Below, piece by piece: positions 42,929 through 54,800 of a stretch of 64,000 nt of DNA. How positions within the stretch are numbered: position 1 is the first letter of the stretch; every line of letters starts with the position of its first letter. Where the stretch lies: assembly GCF_000801105.2 (NCBI RefSeq), contig NC_079516.1, forward strand, positions 46,108,908 to 46,172,907, given 5' to 3'. The translations under genes and the position numbers were made by a program. The notes under the pieces are model-generated. The model ran no database searches and was not told the origin of the DNA. It worked only from the letters and a program-made list of their open reading frames with translations. The DNA comes from Raphanus sativus (lineage: Eukaryota; Streptophyta; Magnoliopsida; Brassicales; Brassicaceae).

Positions 42929-43013
<85 letters not shown>
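42929..43013. repeat. (CT)n microsatellite in the PRS 3' region
   Basis: About 85 bp of TC/CT dinucleotides starting 60 bp after the PRS stop codon, so probably inside the 3' UTR. Confidence 0.97.
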
Positions 43014-43016
<3 letters not shown>

Positions 43017-43619
43017 GTCTATGTCTCACCAGTAAAATTAATGTTTAGTATCTCTTCTTCTTACATAGATGTTTGGTTAGGAGTTATTATGAGTTGTAAA
43101 CTTGGGTGTCTTGGTTTCTGTAACTGCATGCAATGCATGTGTAGGCTATTATCTTTAGGAGTAGACAGTGAGAAAGATCTCCTTTGTCTAATGTGTAACT
43201 TCCCTCTTTATTTTGATGTGGTCACATTTACTTTTGATGTGTACCATAATTCCTTTCTTTTTGTTAATATCCCATAATAGTAATTACTGAAAGTGATTAT
43301 AAACTTTCTTTCCTTTGTTTTAATAGTCAACTGATTCCAATTGAACTTTACATCATTTTAGAAAACTTTCTTGTAGATCCATCATGTACATAAAAACATG
43401 TTTTTGATTCTATGTTATTAAATGATATTTTTTAAGTAGTAGTATCAGTAGGGTCAATCAAATAAGAAACATATTTAAGAAAATATTATTAGTTAACTTC
43501 TCTTATACAAACATCTGTTTCTGAACCTGTTGATTATATATGGAAATAGGGGTACTCTGACGAATGGATAAATAATGAATTAGTGAATAAAAAGCAACTT
43601 ACTGATCAGATGTATAAAA
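43014..43619. other. PRS downstream flank
   Basis: Probable remaining 3' UTR and spacer. The ORF running through the CT tract to 43277 is a repeat artefact. Confidence 0.4.
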
Positions 43620-43914
43620 ATCTTCAATAGTATTCTATAATTTTCTCTATATTTCACTCTAAATAAAAGTATTTCTATTATAGAATTGCACTCTATCATA
43701 TAATTGAATTCTATTATAAAATTGAATTTACTCTAATTATTTATTTTATAATAAAGTTAGTGTATAATAGAGTAAAATATAGAAGAATGTTGTTTTTCAT
43801 TCTAAAATAGAGTAAAATAATATCATTCATCTATATTTCACTTTATACTGAGCAAATTTAACTCTATAAAAAGTTGTTCTATTTTAGAATAAAATATTGA
43901 GTACTATTAGAGAT
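43620..43914. mobile_element. MITE-like inverted-repeat element
   Basis: The left end ATCTTCAATAGTATTC and the reverse complement of the right end (ATCTCTAATAGTACTC) agree at most positions over ~25 bp, bounding ~295 bp of non-coding DNA rich in CTCTAAA/TTTAGAG-type motifs. The target-site duplication is unclear. Confidence 0.45.
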
Positions 43915-44739
43915 GTCCTATTTTTTTCACTTGTAGTTTGGTACGTTGTCAAATAAATACATTGTCATGGAAAATACAAGAAAGGATATCTTGATTTACA
44001 TACGTCTACAAGGTCTAAAATGAAGAAAAAAAACAGTGGGATAGTTCTTATATTATCAGAAGGTTTTTGAAATCATTGATTGAAAGTGAAACCACATTAA
44101 TCATATTCCGATATCATTACAAGTAAACATTAGATACCCGGTAGACGATATTCATCATGAATCCATAGGGAAAGACCGCAACGCATTCTCGACGAATATG
44201 TTTCATCGGGTGTATCTCATTAAAAACAATTGTTAGAAATTCATCCAAGATTTCTGACAGATTCTCGACGACTGTTTTTCCAAATATAATTCGACGAATA
44301 TGTTCAATTAAGAGTTTTTATTAAAAAAATATCAAAAAATTATTTACTGAACGAGCTTCGTCAAAAATTCGTTGGAAATTTTCTGTTGAGAATATCTTGA
44401 TAAAGTTTTGGTTGAAAAACTTCAAAAAGTTATAATTATTTTAAAATTAATATATAAATAAAAGAAAGTTTTAGAATATAAAAATATAAATAATTTTATA
44501 GAAAATACTTCTAATAATAAAAAGCAGTGTTAAATATACACATAACAAATTGCTTAAAATAACAAATTTAAGATACCACTTAACTAACACACAAACAAAC
44601 TTGATCAAAATACCTTTATTAGTGGCCAAGACATTACTAATTTCAACCTTTTAATAATTTTGAACCCAATCTCCCTCGATCTCAACAACGAACTCGGGCG
44701 AACACCACCGACGAGCGTGACTCAGACAAACTCCGGTCG
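43915..44739. other. Gene-free AT-rich DNA
   Basis: Several short copies of TTCGACGA-type motifs near 44190-44360. No coding sequence seen. Confidence 0.4.
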
Positions 44740-45345
44740 GAGAACTGGGGGATTTCAACAAAGGTCTCCGCGACTACTACTGTGCTCATGGGAAGGATTC
44801 ACCCTCTACGTATGTTTAATGTCTGCGACTGCTTTGTGATGAATCTTCTGATCGGGATAGACTTTTTCTTCAGATATTGCTCTGAATCGTTTTTTTTTTT
44901 TCACCTGCTTTGTTTTCTCTTGCTTCCTGATATGTTTTACGTTCCTCCACGTTATTATTCTAGATTTATCCTTTAGCTGAAGAGCAGACATGAGTTCTGT
45001 TCTCTGTGGGAATTTGTTGTCAATAGAATAAGTATAGACGAATGATACGGTGCCATGTTCTTAAGATCATGCGTTTTGAGTTTCATGGTTTTATATGAAT
45101 GCAGCAATATTCAGGTTGCTGTGGACATTGATTTCCACCAGAATATGTTAGCTTCCCACCTTAAGGTGAATCTGAAGGAAGTAAATGTTGGCTGGTACTT
45201 CTCATTTTCACAGTCTTAAACTGTGATTATACCATCTCAAGTTGCTATCACATGATAAGTATGAAGCTTAGTGATGATTAGTTGTGCTACTGGTTGTTTA
45301 TGCATTTCCTCATTATGAAACGTCAGATCGTGCACGTGTTCAAGT
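44740..45345 (+). pseudogene. eIF3 subunit F (eIF3f) pseudogene, scrambled
   Basis: Pieces resembling the N-terminal MPN domain of eIF3f: GRIHPLRMFNVCDCFV at 44788-44835 (expected A-RIHPLVIFNVCDCFV), NIQVAVDIDFHQNMLASHLK with VNLKEVNVGW at about 45103-45196, and VYAFPHYETSDR at about 45296-45335. The last block should precede QVAVDID, so the order is rearranged or partly duplicated. The frame is interrupted soon after each block and the rest of the gene is missing. A splice-acceptor-like TGCAG before the second block suggests it derives from genomic DNA rather than a processed mRNA. Arabidopsis eIF3f lies elsewhere on chromosome 2 as far as I recall, so this is a displaced fragment. Confidence 0.7.
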
Positions 45346-45529
45346 ACATATACGTTCCTTTCGACTAAAGGTAACAAGCAACTCATGTGGTTGTTCTTTA
45401 CAGTTACAATACTTGGTACTGTGGTTTCTTTATTCGATTTGGCAAGATGTTTATATTGCAATGCCATGTATTTGAGTTTAAACTTCAGTTATTATTGTTT
45501 GGAGTTAAGTATTTAGGGGTTGACTGCAA

Positions 45530-46449
45530 CCTCTAAGTGAGGCTACGGTTGCAATCATCGTCGGAGGACAGGGCCTCGGCTTCGCCCATGCAAGCGTCAA
45601 GGCTAGGAGTATCGCAGGTCCCGCTGCTCTCAGAAACGTCCCAGAGCATTATCTTCCCGGGAATATGTTCCTCGGAACCAACAGAAAATGGAGAAAGCTT
45701 GCAGTCGAACTTCAGGTGCGAGGATCGAATCACAACCCCCTCAATCACTCCTAACCTTTCCTTATGAACAGACAACCTATCTTAGCTCGAGCTTTGAAGA
45801 TGGAGCATTCTTTTGGCATATAATTCATATTTCATCAATGCTTCCCTTAACGCTGGCAAGAACAATGTCACTTCCATGGATCCTCGTTAGAGCGCCCAGA
45901 TAACTCATTATCTTTATCATACAGAACTGAAATTCTGTGCACAAGGCACTCTGTAAGGCTTCGAGATTGGATTGTATGCTGGTGTCAACTATGGTGGCTA
46001 AGTATTGTTTATGCTCACTTCCGATAATCATCATGTAATTCTGGTTATCCTTTTTTGTAGCGCCAAATTGTTAGGGTAAAGTAAAAGTGGATTATTCATC
46101 AAACTATACAAACATGAAGTAAAGCTGTAAGAAAAGATCAAATATAGTATTTTATGGATTAATAGAAGAGGAGCACGACGTTCTACCTACTATGTTGACA
46201 GTGAATCACGGTCGTTCCTCTCTGATAGGGTTTAGAAATTTTTTATACGTGATTATGGTTGAAATCTAGGTTAGATCATTTCATATTTTATTCAAAGACA
46301 AAGAAAACATTATTCGGAACCCGGAAGATGTTTGGCAGAAAAAAGAAGATCGGCGTAATACTTGCAGTAAAAAGATTTGTTTACTCAATTAAATATCTCC
46401 GACATATAACATGTCAAATAATTAGGTGAAAACAAATATTTTCTCTACA
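45530..46449 (-). mobile_element. LTR-retrotransposon remnant (gypsy-like PBS, candidate 381-bp LTR)
   Basis: On the minus strand a stretch starting TGTAGAGAAAAT (46449) and ending CCTAACA (46069) has TG...CA ends. It is followed two bases later by TTTGGCGCTACAA, resembling the primer-binding region of plant Ty3/gypsy elements. Downstream on the same strand lie two ORFs of balanced composition: 46034-45825 (MMIIGSEHKQYLATIVDTSI...) and 45775-45533 (...EEHIPGKIMLWDVSESSG...). I could not assign either; they may be gag-like or captured sequence. No second LTR or pol domain was found. Confidence 0.4.
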
Positions 46450-46887
46450 CTCCCAAAATTGACACACATGAAAAAAATGTCATTAGTCTAAAAGCAATTA
46501 CTAGTGTTTAAGGGTACGGTTAACTATATTTTTAGATACCGAAAATTACTGTTTTCATATTAAAAAGATAAAACTAATAGTAAATTTTATTTCCATGATA
46601 AGATAATTTTTTAGAGAATTTTCTTTAATATTTTTGGGGAATATTGTAAAAAAGATTACTTATATATTTTCTTGGAAAATAAATGGGTGTACTTTTGACA
46701 GATCATGGTCAACTGTAAAAGATAATATTCCATCTAAAATATCATGACTATATCTTACATATGAAGTATGAGGATAACTATTAAAATTTTGAAGTGGAAA
46801 TAAAAAAAATTCTATAAAATGGTAATACAGAAAGATATATTTACTTAAATTAACTTTAAAATTAAATACCCAAAGGCAACAGGTCTC
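46450..46887. other. Upstream flank of the MADS gene
   Basis: AT-rich spacer without coding sequence; presumably contains the MADS promoter. Confidence 0.4.
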
Positions 46888-46894
46888 TATAAAT
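46888..46894 (+). promoter_or_regulatory. TATA box of the MADS gene
   Basis: TATAAAT, 66 bp upstream of the MADS start codon, in a suitable position for a short 5' UTR. Confidence 0.5.
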
Positions 46895-46959
46895 AATAAA
46901 CATATACTCTTTCATTTCCAAGATCATCTTTTATTTATTTGTTAAAAATATTTGTGAGA

Positions 46960-48782
46960 ATGGCAAGAAACACAAGTGGTCGTAAAAAAATACAGATTGT
47001 GAAAATGGAGAAGGATGCCAACCTTCAAGTTACTTTTTCAAAGAGACGACAAGGTCTTTTTAAAAAAGCTAGTGAACTTTGCACCTTATGTCGTGTAGGA
47101 ATGGGATTAATTGTGTTTTCACCAGGTCAAAAAGTATTTTCTTTTGGCAATCCAGATATTAGATCCGTAATCGATAATTTCAAAAATGACAACCATAATC
47201 CTCTTATATATACCCAAGACGGTTTGAACCCAACAATCCAAAACCTCAACAGCTTACTCACTGAGGTAAACATCAATTGTTTTATTCTTAGTACGCTTCC
47301 ATAAGATTATGTAGTAATCTAAATTTATATACTCCAAAGCATCGTTTATTGAATAATTATTAATTACAAAGAAATAGTTATTGAAATTATAACTATTTTC
47401 TAGCAAATAAGAAACAAGTTTAGTGATGTTTTAATATTAATAAATAAAAAAGTAACAAAAAATAAGTTGTCAACACAAATACAAGTATTCAAAATTAAAC
47501 CAATAAAATTATTTGCTTTTAGAAAATAATAAACTAATAAAAGAAATAGTAAAATGTTTTATTAATGTTTTTTAATAACATGTTTGTTGAAATTTATGTT
47601 TCATGTAATCAATTACATCGATTTGATATCAATAAAATTAAGATGTTATAAAAAAATTAAAATATCATAATTATATCAATATGAAATCTTATATATATTA
47701 TCGTTCATATTATGTAATATACATGTAGTTCTATTAGACTATTATTATATATTATATTTTAATCAATTGTTTTTTATTTTGTTTAAACAGTGAACAATAT
47801 CAGACTATATATGTATAGTACTGTTTTAAAGAACATCGGTAAAATCAAAATTAAAGTAAATTTATCAGAGAGAATATTTTATGTTGAAAATATAAAAAAA
47901 GACTTAAGTAGTATATAAAAGATTTGGATCATTCCAACAATTTTTTTTATTTCAGTTTAGTTTTATTGTTACACATGATAAAATTCATTGCAGGAGATGA
48001 CAATCCTTGAAATGGAGAAAAACAGGAAGAAAGAATTGGATGACATTAAAAATAAGAGAGAAGAAACAGAAAAATGGTGGGAAAAACCTCCGAGAGAACT
48101 TGACTTAAGTCAAAACACTTGTCTAATTAGTGCTCTGGAAAGCCTGAAAAAGGAGTTGGTAAGTCAACCGTCCCAACACTTGCAAGCAATTGATCCTCCG
48201 AATTATTATGGTGGAAGTTACAACAACATTGTTGGTGGTGGCAATACCGATCTTTTCGACCAAACAAGAACGTTCAATGCGAATGCGTCCAACTATAATC
48301 CCAACATGATTAATTTTAATCATGGACCCATGTATGGTAATGATAACAACAACATCGTTGGTGGTGGCAATGCCGATCTTTTCGACCAAACAAGAATGTT
48401 CGATGCGAATGCGTCCAACTATAATCCCAACATGATTAATGCTAATCATGGACCCATGTATGGTAACAACAACAACAACAACATTGTTGGTGGTGGCAAT
48501 GCCGATCTTTTCGACCAAACAAGAATGTTCCATGCGAAGGCGTCCAACTATAATCCCAACATGATTAATTCTAATCATGGACCCATGTATGGTAACGATA
48601 ACAACAACATTGTTGGTGGTGGCAATGCCAATCTTTTCGACCAAACAAGAATGTTCGATGCGAGTGCGTCCAACTATAATCCCAACATGATTAATTCTAA
48701 TCATGGACCCATGTATGGTAACGATAACAACAATGTTTTTGAAGCGTTCGGTCCAAGATCCAATCTGAATTTGCCTGAGTAG
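46960..48782 (+). CDS. Type I (M-alpha) MADS-box protein, AGL62/AGL28-like
   Basis: DNA-binding transcription factor of the SRF-like type I class; relatives such as AGL62, AGL61 and AGL28 act in female gametophyte and endosperm. Exons 46960-47265 and 47994-48782 meet in phase 0 around a 728-bp intron (GAG|GTAAAC ... TTGCAG|GAG), giving 364 residues. The start at MARNTSGRKK is chosen over the upstream in-frame ATG (46939) because family members begin there. The MADS domain covers residues 1-60 (SKRRQGLFKKASELCTLCRV, IVFSPGQKVFSFG). After a Lys/Glu-rich coiled-coil segment comes EKWWEKPPRELDLSQ, matching the (E)KWW...ELxLxQ motif of this clade. The C-terminal third is four tandem 42-43 residue repeats. 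The exact orthologue is not identified. It is not among the Arabidopsis genes I recall between PRS and KCS12. Confidence 0.85.
48222..48728 (+). repeat. Four in-frame tandem repeats in the MADS gene
   Basis: Units start at 48222, 48348, 48477 and 48603 (126, 129, 126 and 126 bp). Each encodes NNIVGGGN-(T/A)-(D/N)-LFDQTR, then ANASNYNPNMIN-like and NHGPMYGN blocks. The copies differ at a handful of positions, and the third boundary has one extra Asn codon. Confidence 0.97.
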
Positions 48783-50039
48783 AACCATGGGCACTACAAG
48801 GACCAAGGTCTGAAGGAAGAAGGAAGATGCAACATAATCTAATCATGATTTTCATCACCTTCGACTTGGTTATTTTCTTTGTCTATTTTAAATAATTTAA
48901 TCTATGTATAAGATTAAATAAATAAATAAAATATATGTATAAGATATTTGCTTATGAATAAAGAATTATATCTCCAAGCTTTAATATGTATCTATATAAA
49001 AGTAGAATCATCTTTTCTGTGCTGTGACCTGAACAAGTAAAGAATGAAAGAGTGACATGCCACCATTTCTCAAAACCTAATCTTTCACGATTTTGGACCT
49101 TCATTTTCTGGACTATATCTCATATATAAAAATGGAGTGGAGAAACCAGACCACCCAGCCGCTTCAACTCCTACCTTCTAAATCAGTGTATTAATTTCTC
49201 TGCAAAAACGTTTTATCTCCGTCCACAGCAGCCTCTTCTTATGGATTTCTAAAACTCTAAGAAAAATCACCCGAGAAATAATAACCTTGAAATATGTATT
49301 CCCCGCAAACCTCTTTATCCTCACGGGTCACGGCTCAGGTTTCTGCTAGAAATGAAATTAATTTCACGACACATGGAGCAATCGGTTCCTTGAAATCCTC
49401 CGCCGATGCTGTTACCTTATCTTCTACACACTATCCAGAGAACGAGAGACATACAATGCTTCAGAACGATGGAGATAATCATGCCATACATCTCCAACTT
49501 TTTCATTGAAAACTTCTTTGGCTTTCACTTCTCATGAAGTTTTTTTCGTATTGTTGCAGACTGAGTGTTCTGAGGTGCCAAATGATTCCATTATAGACAG
49601 ATATTAATCGGTCTCCTCTTTTGACTGATTTCCCCCATTGTTTTAGCCCTCGCCGCCATAAAGTATACGATCACCGGAGGTTTGTTTTTTTTTTCCATTA
49701 CCAAGTTCGCGCCAAACTTTCAGTCTATCTTACCGTTCTTTTACGACGATTCAAACTTCATTTTCAAAGGAAAGGCTTCTAGCAGGTGAGAAGAAGGCAA
49801 CTGATTCTCAGTATACATACTTTACTTTGTGCAATAAAATAAATAGATTCAAAGCTTTTTTGTCATACTCAGTTTTTTATGAATAAATATTTTCAAATTC
49901 ATTTATTTTGTCAACAATATTTATTATATTCTGGATGATGACTTATCAAAACAGCACAACATACTCGATAATACTAGAACTATATCTCATGGACATTTTG
50001 ACATAATTCATAGATATATGATACTTTGTGATTTTTCGC
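48783..50039. other. Spacer between the MADS and NPF genes
   Basis: A stretch of more balanced composition (about 49020-49790) holds a 71-residue ORF (49294-49509, MYSPQTSLSS...) without recognisable domains. It could be a decayed gene or element piece; I cannot name it. Confidence 0.35.
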
Positions 50040-51837
50040 TTAATATCTCTTTGTCCAGAAAATATAGTTAAGAAGATTAAGAGTATTAAGAACAAAAAGG
50101 ACCACATAAAACAGTTCAAGTCTTGTCTCGTTGAGATCTTCTCCACCAAGCCATTGATGGCCAAGCCAACCTGTGATGGTATTAGTGACCTCCACAAGAG
50201 CTGTGCTAAGGAAGAAACCAAATGCGGACGAGCACCAGCCCAATGCCGTGCTCATACTCTTCATGTTCGATGGAGCTTCTCTATAAAAGAAATCTAGCAT
50301 CCCTCCAAATGTCAACGCATCAGACGCAGTTAGCATCAGATACTGACACATTAGCCATAAAACAGATATTTTGAAGTCGTTGTGAACCGCTTGATATTTC
50401 CTCACCGTTTCCACAATCGCTGCAATCACCATCGAAAGAGATGAGAGAGCTAGGCCATAACCTATGCGTTTTAAATTGAAGCTTGGTGATATGTCTGATG
50501 AGATCCTTTTGCCAAAATAGTCATATAAAGGTATAGATAAAATCATGAGGATTAGAGGAATAGCGACCAGAGAAGGCGCGGGGATCTCGAAGGAACCAAA
50601 GAGTTTTCTATTCATGATCATGCCTTGTTGTACTGAGAAGGTCGATAGTTGTGCCAAGCAGCAGTTCATAGCAATCGTGCTAAAAAAGATTGGTAGGAGA
50701 CCCAAAAATGTTCTTGTTTCCGCAACTTCTATTGCTGAGATGTTTTTGTTCAACATTGCTTTATCTAAACACCTAATAAATGGTTTCAAGTAAATATCAA
50801 ATATTTTTTTTTGATACAAACAATAATCAAATGAGCTAGACCACTTACTTTAACTTGGTATGAGAAATGCCCTCGTCTGTACAGATAAGACTCTGCATCA
50901 ACTCCTCATCCAAATCAGACTTATTTTGGTTTCGTGCAGCAGAAACAATCACTTTTGTGATCCTTTTCAATGAACTTCCAGTAGGAGACTTGAATCGATA
51001 AAACGGTAACCCTGCCATGAAAATAAAGAGTCCAAGGGCTAGAATCCCGACTGAGATAGTAAAGCTCCAAAACCAACCTTTGCTCTCCTCGATTGGCACC
51101 AGAATAGTTACTGCCAAGATGCATCCAATGCATATAGAGAAGTAATACCAATTAAAGAATCTTGAGATCAGTCTTGGATTCCTCCTGTCAAGTTGATCGC
51201 CTCCATGGGTGGGCAACGAGGCTTTGATACCACCAGCACCAAAAGCCATCGCATAAAGTCCTGTAAAAAGAATCGTTGCCTGAAGAGTTGAGGGTGTTTT
51301 ATCACTCTCAGGCTGGAGCTTGGAGTTATATGATTGGAATGTTAGCAAGATCAATCCCTATAAAAATGAGTAAACCTTAGAGTTAAAATACACTATGTAA
51401 ATGCTAGGTGTACAATTATATATGAGGTTTTAATTTATACCATGAGTTCCAAGCAACAAAAGATGATGAAAGTTGTGAAATGAGTGAGGAAAGAGTCAGC
51501 AATGAAACCACCAACAAGAGTGAGCAAAAACGTTGTTCCCATAAAGTTAGTGACCATATTTGCTGCTGTGGCTGGTGAATAATGCATCGAGCTCATGAAG
51601 TATTCAACAAAATTGAATCCATTCGCAACGAACACTATGTTTTCCATCATCGCTACAACTACATTTAGCACACCAAATACATATAATGACTATAGAAAGA
51701 TACTTAATAAATAAGAACATTTCAGATTAGTTATTTCTACCACAAGCAATAGATGCCGGTCCGATCCCACCATGTTTGCCAGGGATTGCCTCTCTACCTT
51801 TCCAATCCTCAAACCTCTCTTCTTTTTCATTCTGCAT
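50040..51837 (-). CDS. NRT1/PTR family (NPF) transporter, probably NPF4-like
   Basis: Proton-coupled membrane transporter of the NPF family (nitrate, peptide or hormone substrates); NPF4 members include abscisic acid and nitrate importers. Exons on the minus strand: 51837-51741, 51658-51441, 51357-50849, 50772-50040, joining to 1,557 nt (518 residues), slightly short for the family. Visible family features: N-terminal DWKGREAIPGKHGGIGPAS, the TM1 region MMENIVFVANGFNFVEYF (an E-x-x-E-N form in place of ExxER, as in NPF4.6), NMVTNFMGTTFLLTLVGGF-(I)-ADSF, AFGAGGIKASLPTHGGDQ, RFFNWYYFSI, then CCLAQLSTFSVQQG and the end LNLLNYIFWTKRY. The start ATG (TATGCAGAATG) resembles a splice acceptor, so a further 5' exon cannot be excluded. 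The substrate cannot be predicted. Confidence 0.82.
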
Positions 51838-54800
51838 AGCTTGGTTATATAAACTATGAGTATTTTGTGTATGCGTTTATATGTGAATGTATTCTATAAA
51901 CATGATAACTCTAACATAGTAGATTGCAAAGTATTTATATCATCTGAAATATCAATCAATATTAGACTTTCAAACATGCAAACAAATTTAGATCTTTCTT
52001 AAGGAAAAAGGAAATATATTGACCCATTTAACTTATTATAATATGAAAGAAATCCATAAGATCAATTAACATTTTATAATTTTATATAAATTTTTTTATT
52101 ACTATTATTTAATAAAGGATCTGATAGTCAAACTGTGCATTTTATGTCATTCAAATAAAAGATCAGATTCTTTTATTTCTCATTTTTACCTTTCAGAGAA
52201 AGAGTCACTTCTTAGCTTTTTTGTTTAATATAACTGGATACTGGTAGATCGTGCTCCTGTTATTGACTATTGTGTTTTCCTATCTATTTTTACAGTTTAG
52301 CCTTTCAGATTTTGTTTAGATTATGTTTAGAGGTTGATTATTTGTAGTTTTTATAATGGGTTTAGGTTTTTGTTTTTGAAAAACCACTTTATTTGCCAAT
52401 CAAGATTTTGCTAAAAATGATTCCCTAAAAGCTAAGGAAACTAATTTTTCAAATAACTACTTAATTCTACACAAAAACCAAAATCCGTGTTTTTCAGTTT
52501 TTAACCAATTTCCAACGATGATCGTTTTTTAATATATCACTTTCTTTTCGATGGTCTTTTTTCTTGTTTGTAACTAGTCTTTCTTTTCATATTTATCTCA
52601 TGCTTACGCTTCCTTCTCACTCTCATACGGTCACTTCACCATCACATTGTCAAATAAACTTGTTGTACTTTATTAATATAAAATAAGTGATTATACATAC
52701 AACTAGAGCAATTATTTTTTGAGTTTTTTCATCTCAACACTCAAAAAATATTTGATCATAGTTGTAAACTAAATAAGTTCTCGTACTTGTAAACTAAAAG
52801 AAGTTCAAAAATATTTCAAAAGGAAAATATAATATATATATTTATATGAAATTTACAATAGTTTTTATTTTGTATTTACATTTTGTTTTAAAATAATTTA
52901 TGTGTATTTTTGACAGTATTCTATATTTTATTATTTCAAATGAATATTTTACTGTTAGTAATAATTTTATTTTATTAACTTTAAAAGTAAAAATCAAAAA
53001 CTAAAAACCAAAATCTAAAACAACCATTCACGTTTTTCAAAAATACTAAAATCTACTGCAAAATCAAAAATTAAAATACAAAAAAACGAAAACCACAATT
53101 CAAAAACCAAAAACTAGAATCTAAAAAATAGAAAAACAATCATCATCTTAGACTTAGTTTATTTATTATCATGCACAACTTTATCCTTAATGGTGGCTAC
53201 GTTCCCTGCATGTTGAACATTAGTTAATTAAAGAGGTTGTATGGCTAAATCTATATTTTTTTGCAACCAACTTTTACGTTAAATTACTTTAAAACTAAAG
53301 CGTCGAATATCATGATTATCCTTAACAAATAAATTGTTTATTTATTATATAATATAAACAAATTAATTAATTATAATAAAAATTGTTAAAGGAAGAAAAA
53401 AAGATACAGGTAGTAAATTTTTATGTTGTTAGATACTATCGTACTATGTAATAATGTTTTGATATTTCGTGATGATAATGACTATCTACTTTTCTATAAT
53501 AAAAATAAAATCAATAAAATATTATGATAAAATCAATCAATCTATACTACTACTTTTAAAATGATTTTTTACATTCGAGTGTCCACGCTAAAAAATAAAA
53601 TGGTTAATATCGTTGTTATTAATTAAAATAATCATAAAATAATAATAATAATAATAAAAGTAAAATTAGCCAAAACGTGTTTTAAGGAAAAAATATAAGT
53701 AGTATATATTCTCCATGATCCATTGATGTGTTGATGACTATTACATATTCTAACCTTCTTTTTTTACAAATTTATACTTTTAATTTATAAAAATAAGGAT
53801 AAACATGTTGTTACAGTTTCTATTTTCCATATTATTCTCACAAACCTCTTTTTGATTTCCTTATATGTAAAGTTTCACAAATGATCCATAAACATTAAAG
53901 ACCAGTGTACTTGTGTCGTCCAAATATATGATTTTTATTCATACATAGTGTTGTTATTAAAAAAATAATATTTTAATTGATTTCAATCTTAATTTTATAG
54001 ACGAAAAAGAACAAAGAACACTAAGTAATTTCAATTTTTTATTTATTAATAATGAATATAATATATTAAAATTTTCAAAATATTTATAACACATAAGAGT
54101 TCTTTAAAAATATAACGCAATAATGAACATATATACTTTGATGAATAACTTTATCATATACAAATAATTTGACTTTCGGTTTAAAATTTTGAGAACACAA
54201 ATGATAATTTATCTTGATAATTTTTTAACTATTAATCTACATATTGTTAAGTAAGTGTAAAATGATTATTTCCGCATGTGTGGATAAAACACATAATTTG
54301 TAAATATTTATCGAGGAAAAAATAGATTATCGTTATTTCAGTTCTCTTTTTTTTTGAAATTTTAGTTATCAAAAGAAAAAAAATTGTATTTTTTTGCTTT
54401 TATTTTATTTTTGTATTTCAAAGGTTTTTTGGTACAGTTTAACGAAGTAGTCTATCGAAGTAATGAGGGTTAGAAAAACAAAAGTCTAATTTCTTACTCT
54501 ACTTTGCATATTTGATATGTGGTTCCATTAAGAAGACAAAGTTGAACAAAAAAGAAAGCAAAAAATGATAAAGAATTAAAAAAAAATTCGCACAGTGGTC
54601 TTTAAATTTATAACGCATGTACTTAATAATTATTTATAAAGTGGTTAAGCCCACATAGCTAATATATATATATTTGTTTAAAAGAGTTTTTTACCTGATA
54701 TATTCTTACGTAGCTTACAAGTTGCAATTTATTATTTGTTTCATATGACTTTTGCAACAGCCCCCCCACCCACAAGTGCTAAAATCTCAGGACCGGTCAT

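Noticed and set aside
42915..43277. 120-residue ORF after PRS
   Set aside because: It starts in the CT microsatellite and has no protein-like content beyond it.
48123..48806. 227-residue minus-strand ORF
   Set aside because: Antisense shadow of the repeat-coding MADS exon; its periodicity comes from the repeats.
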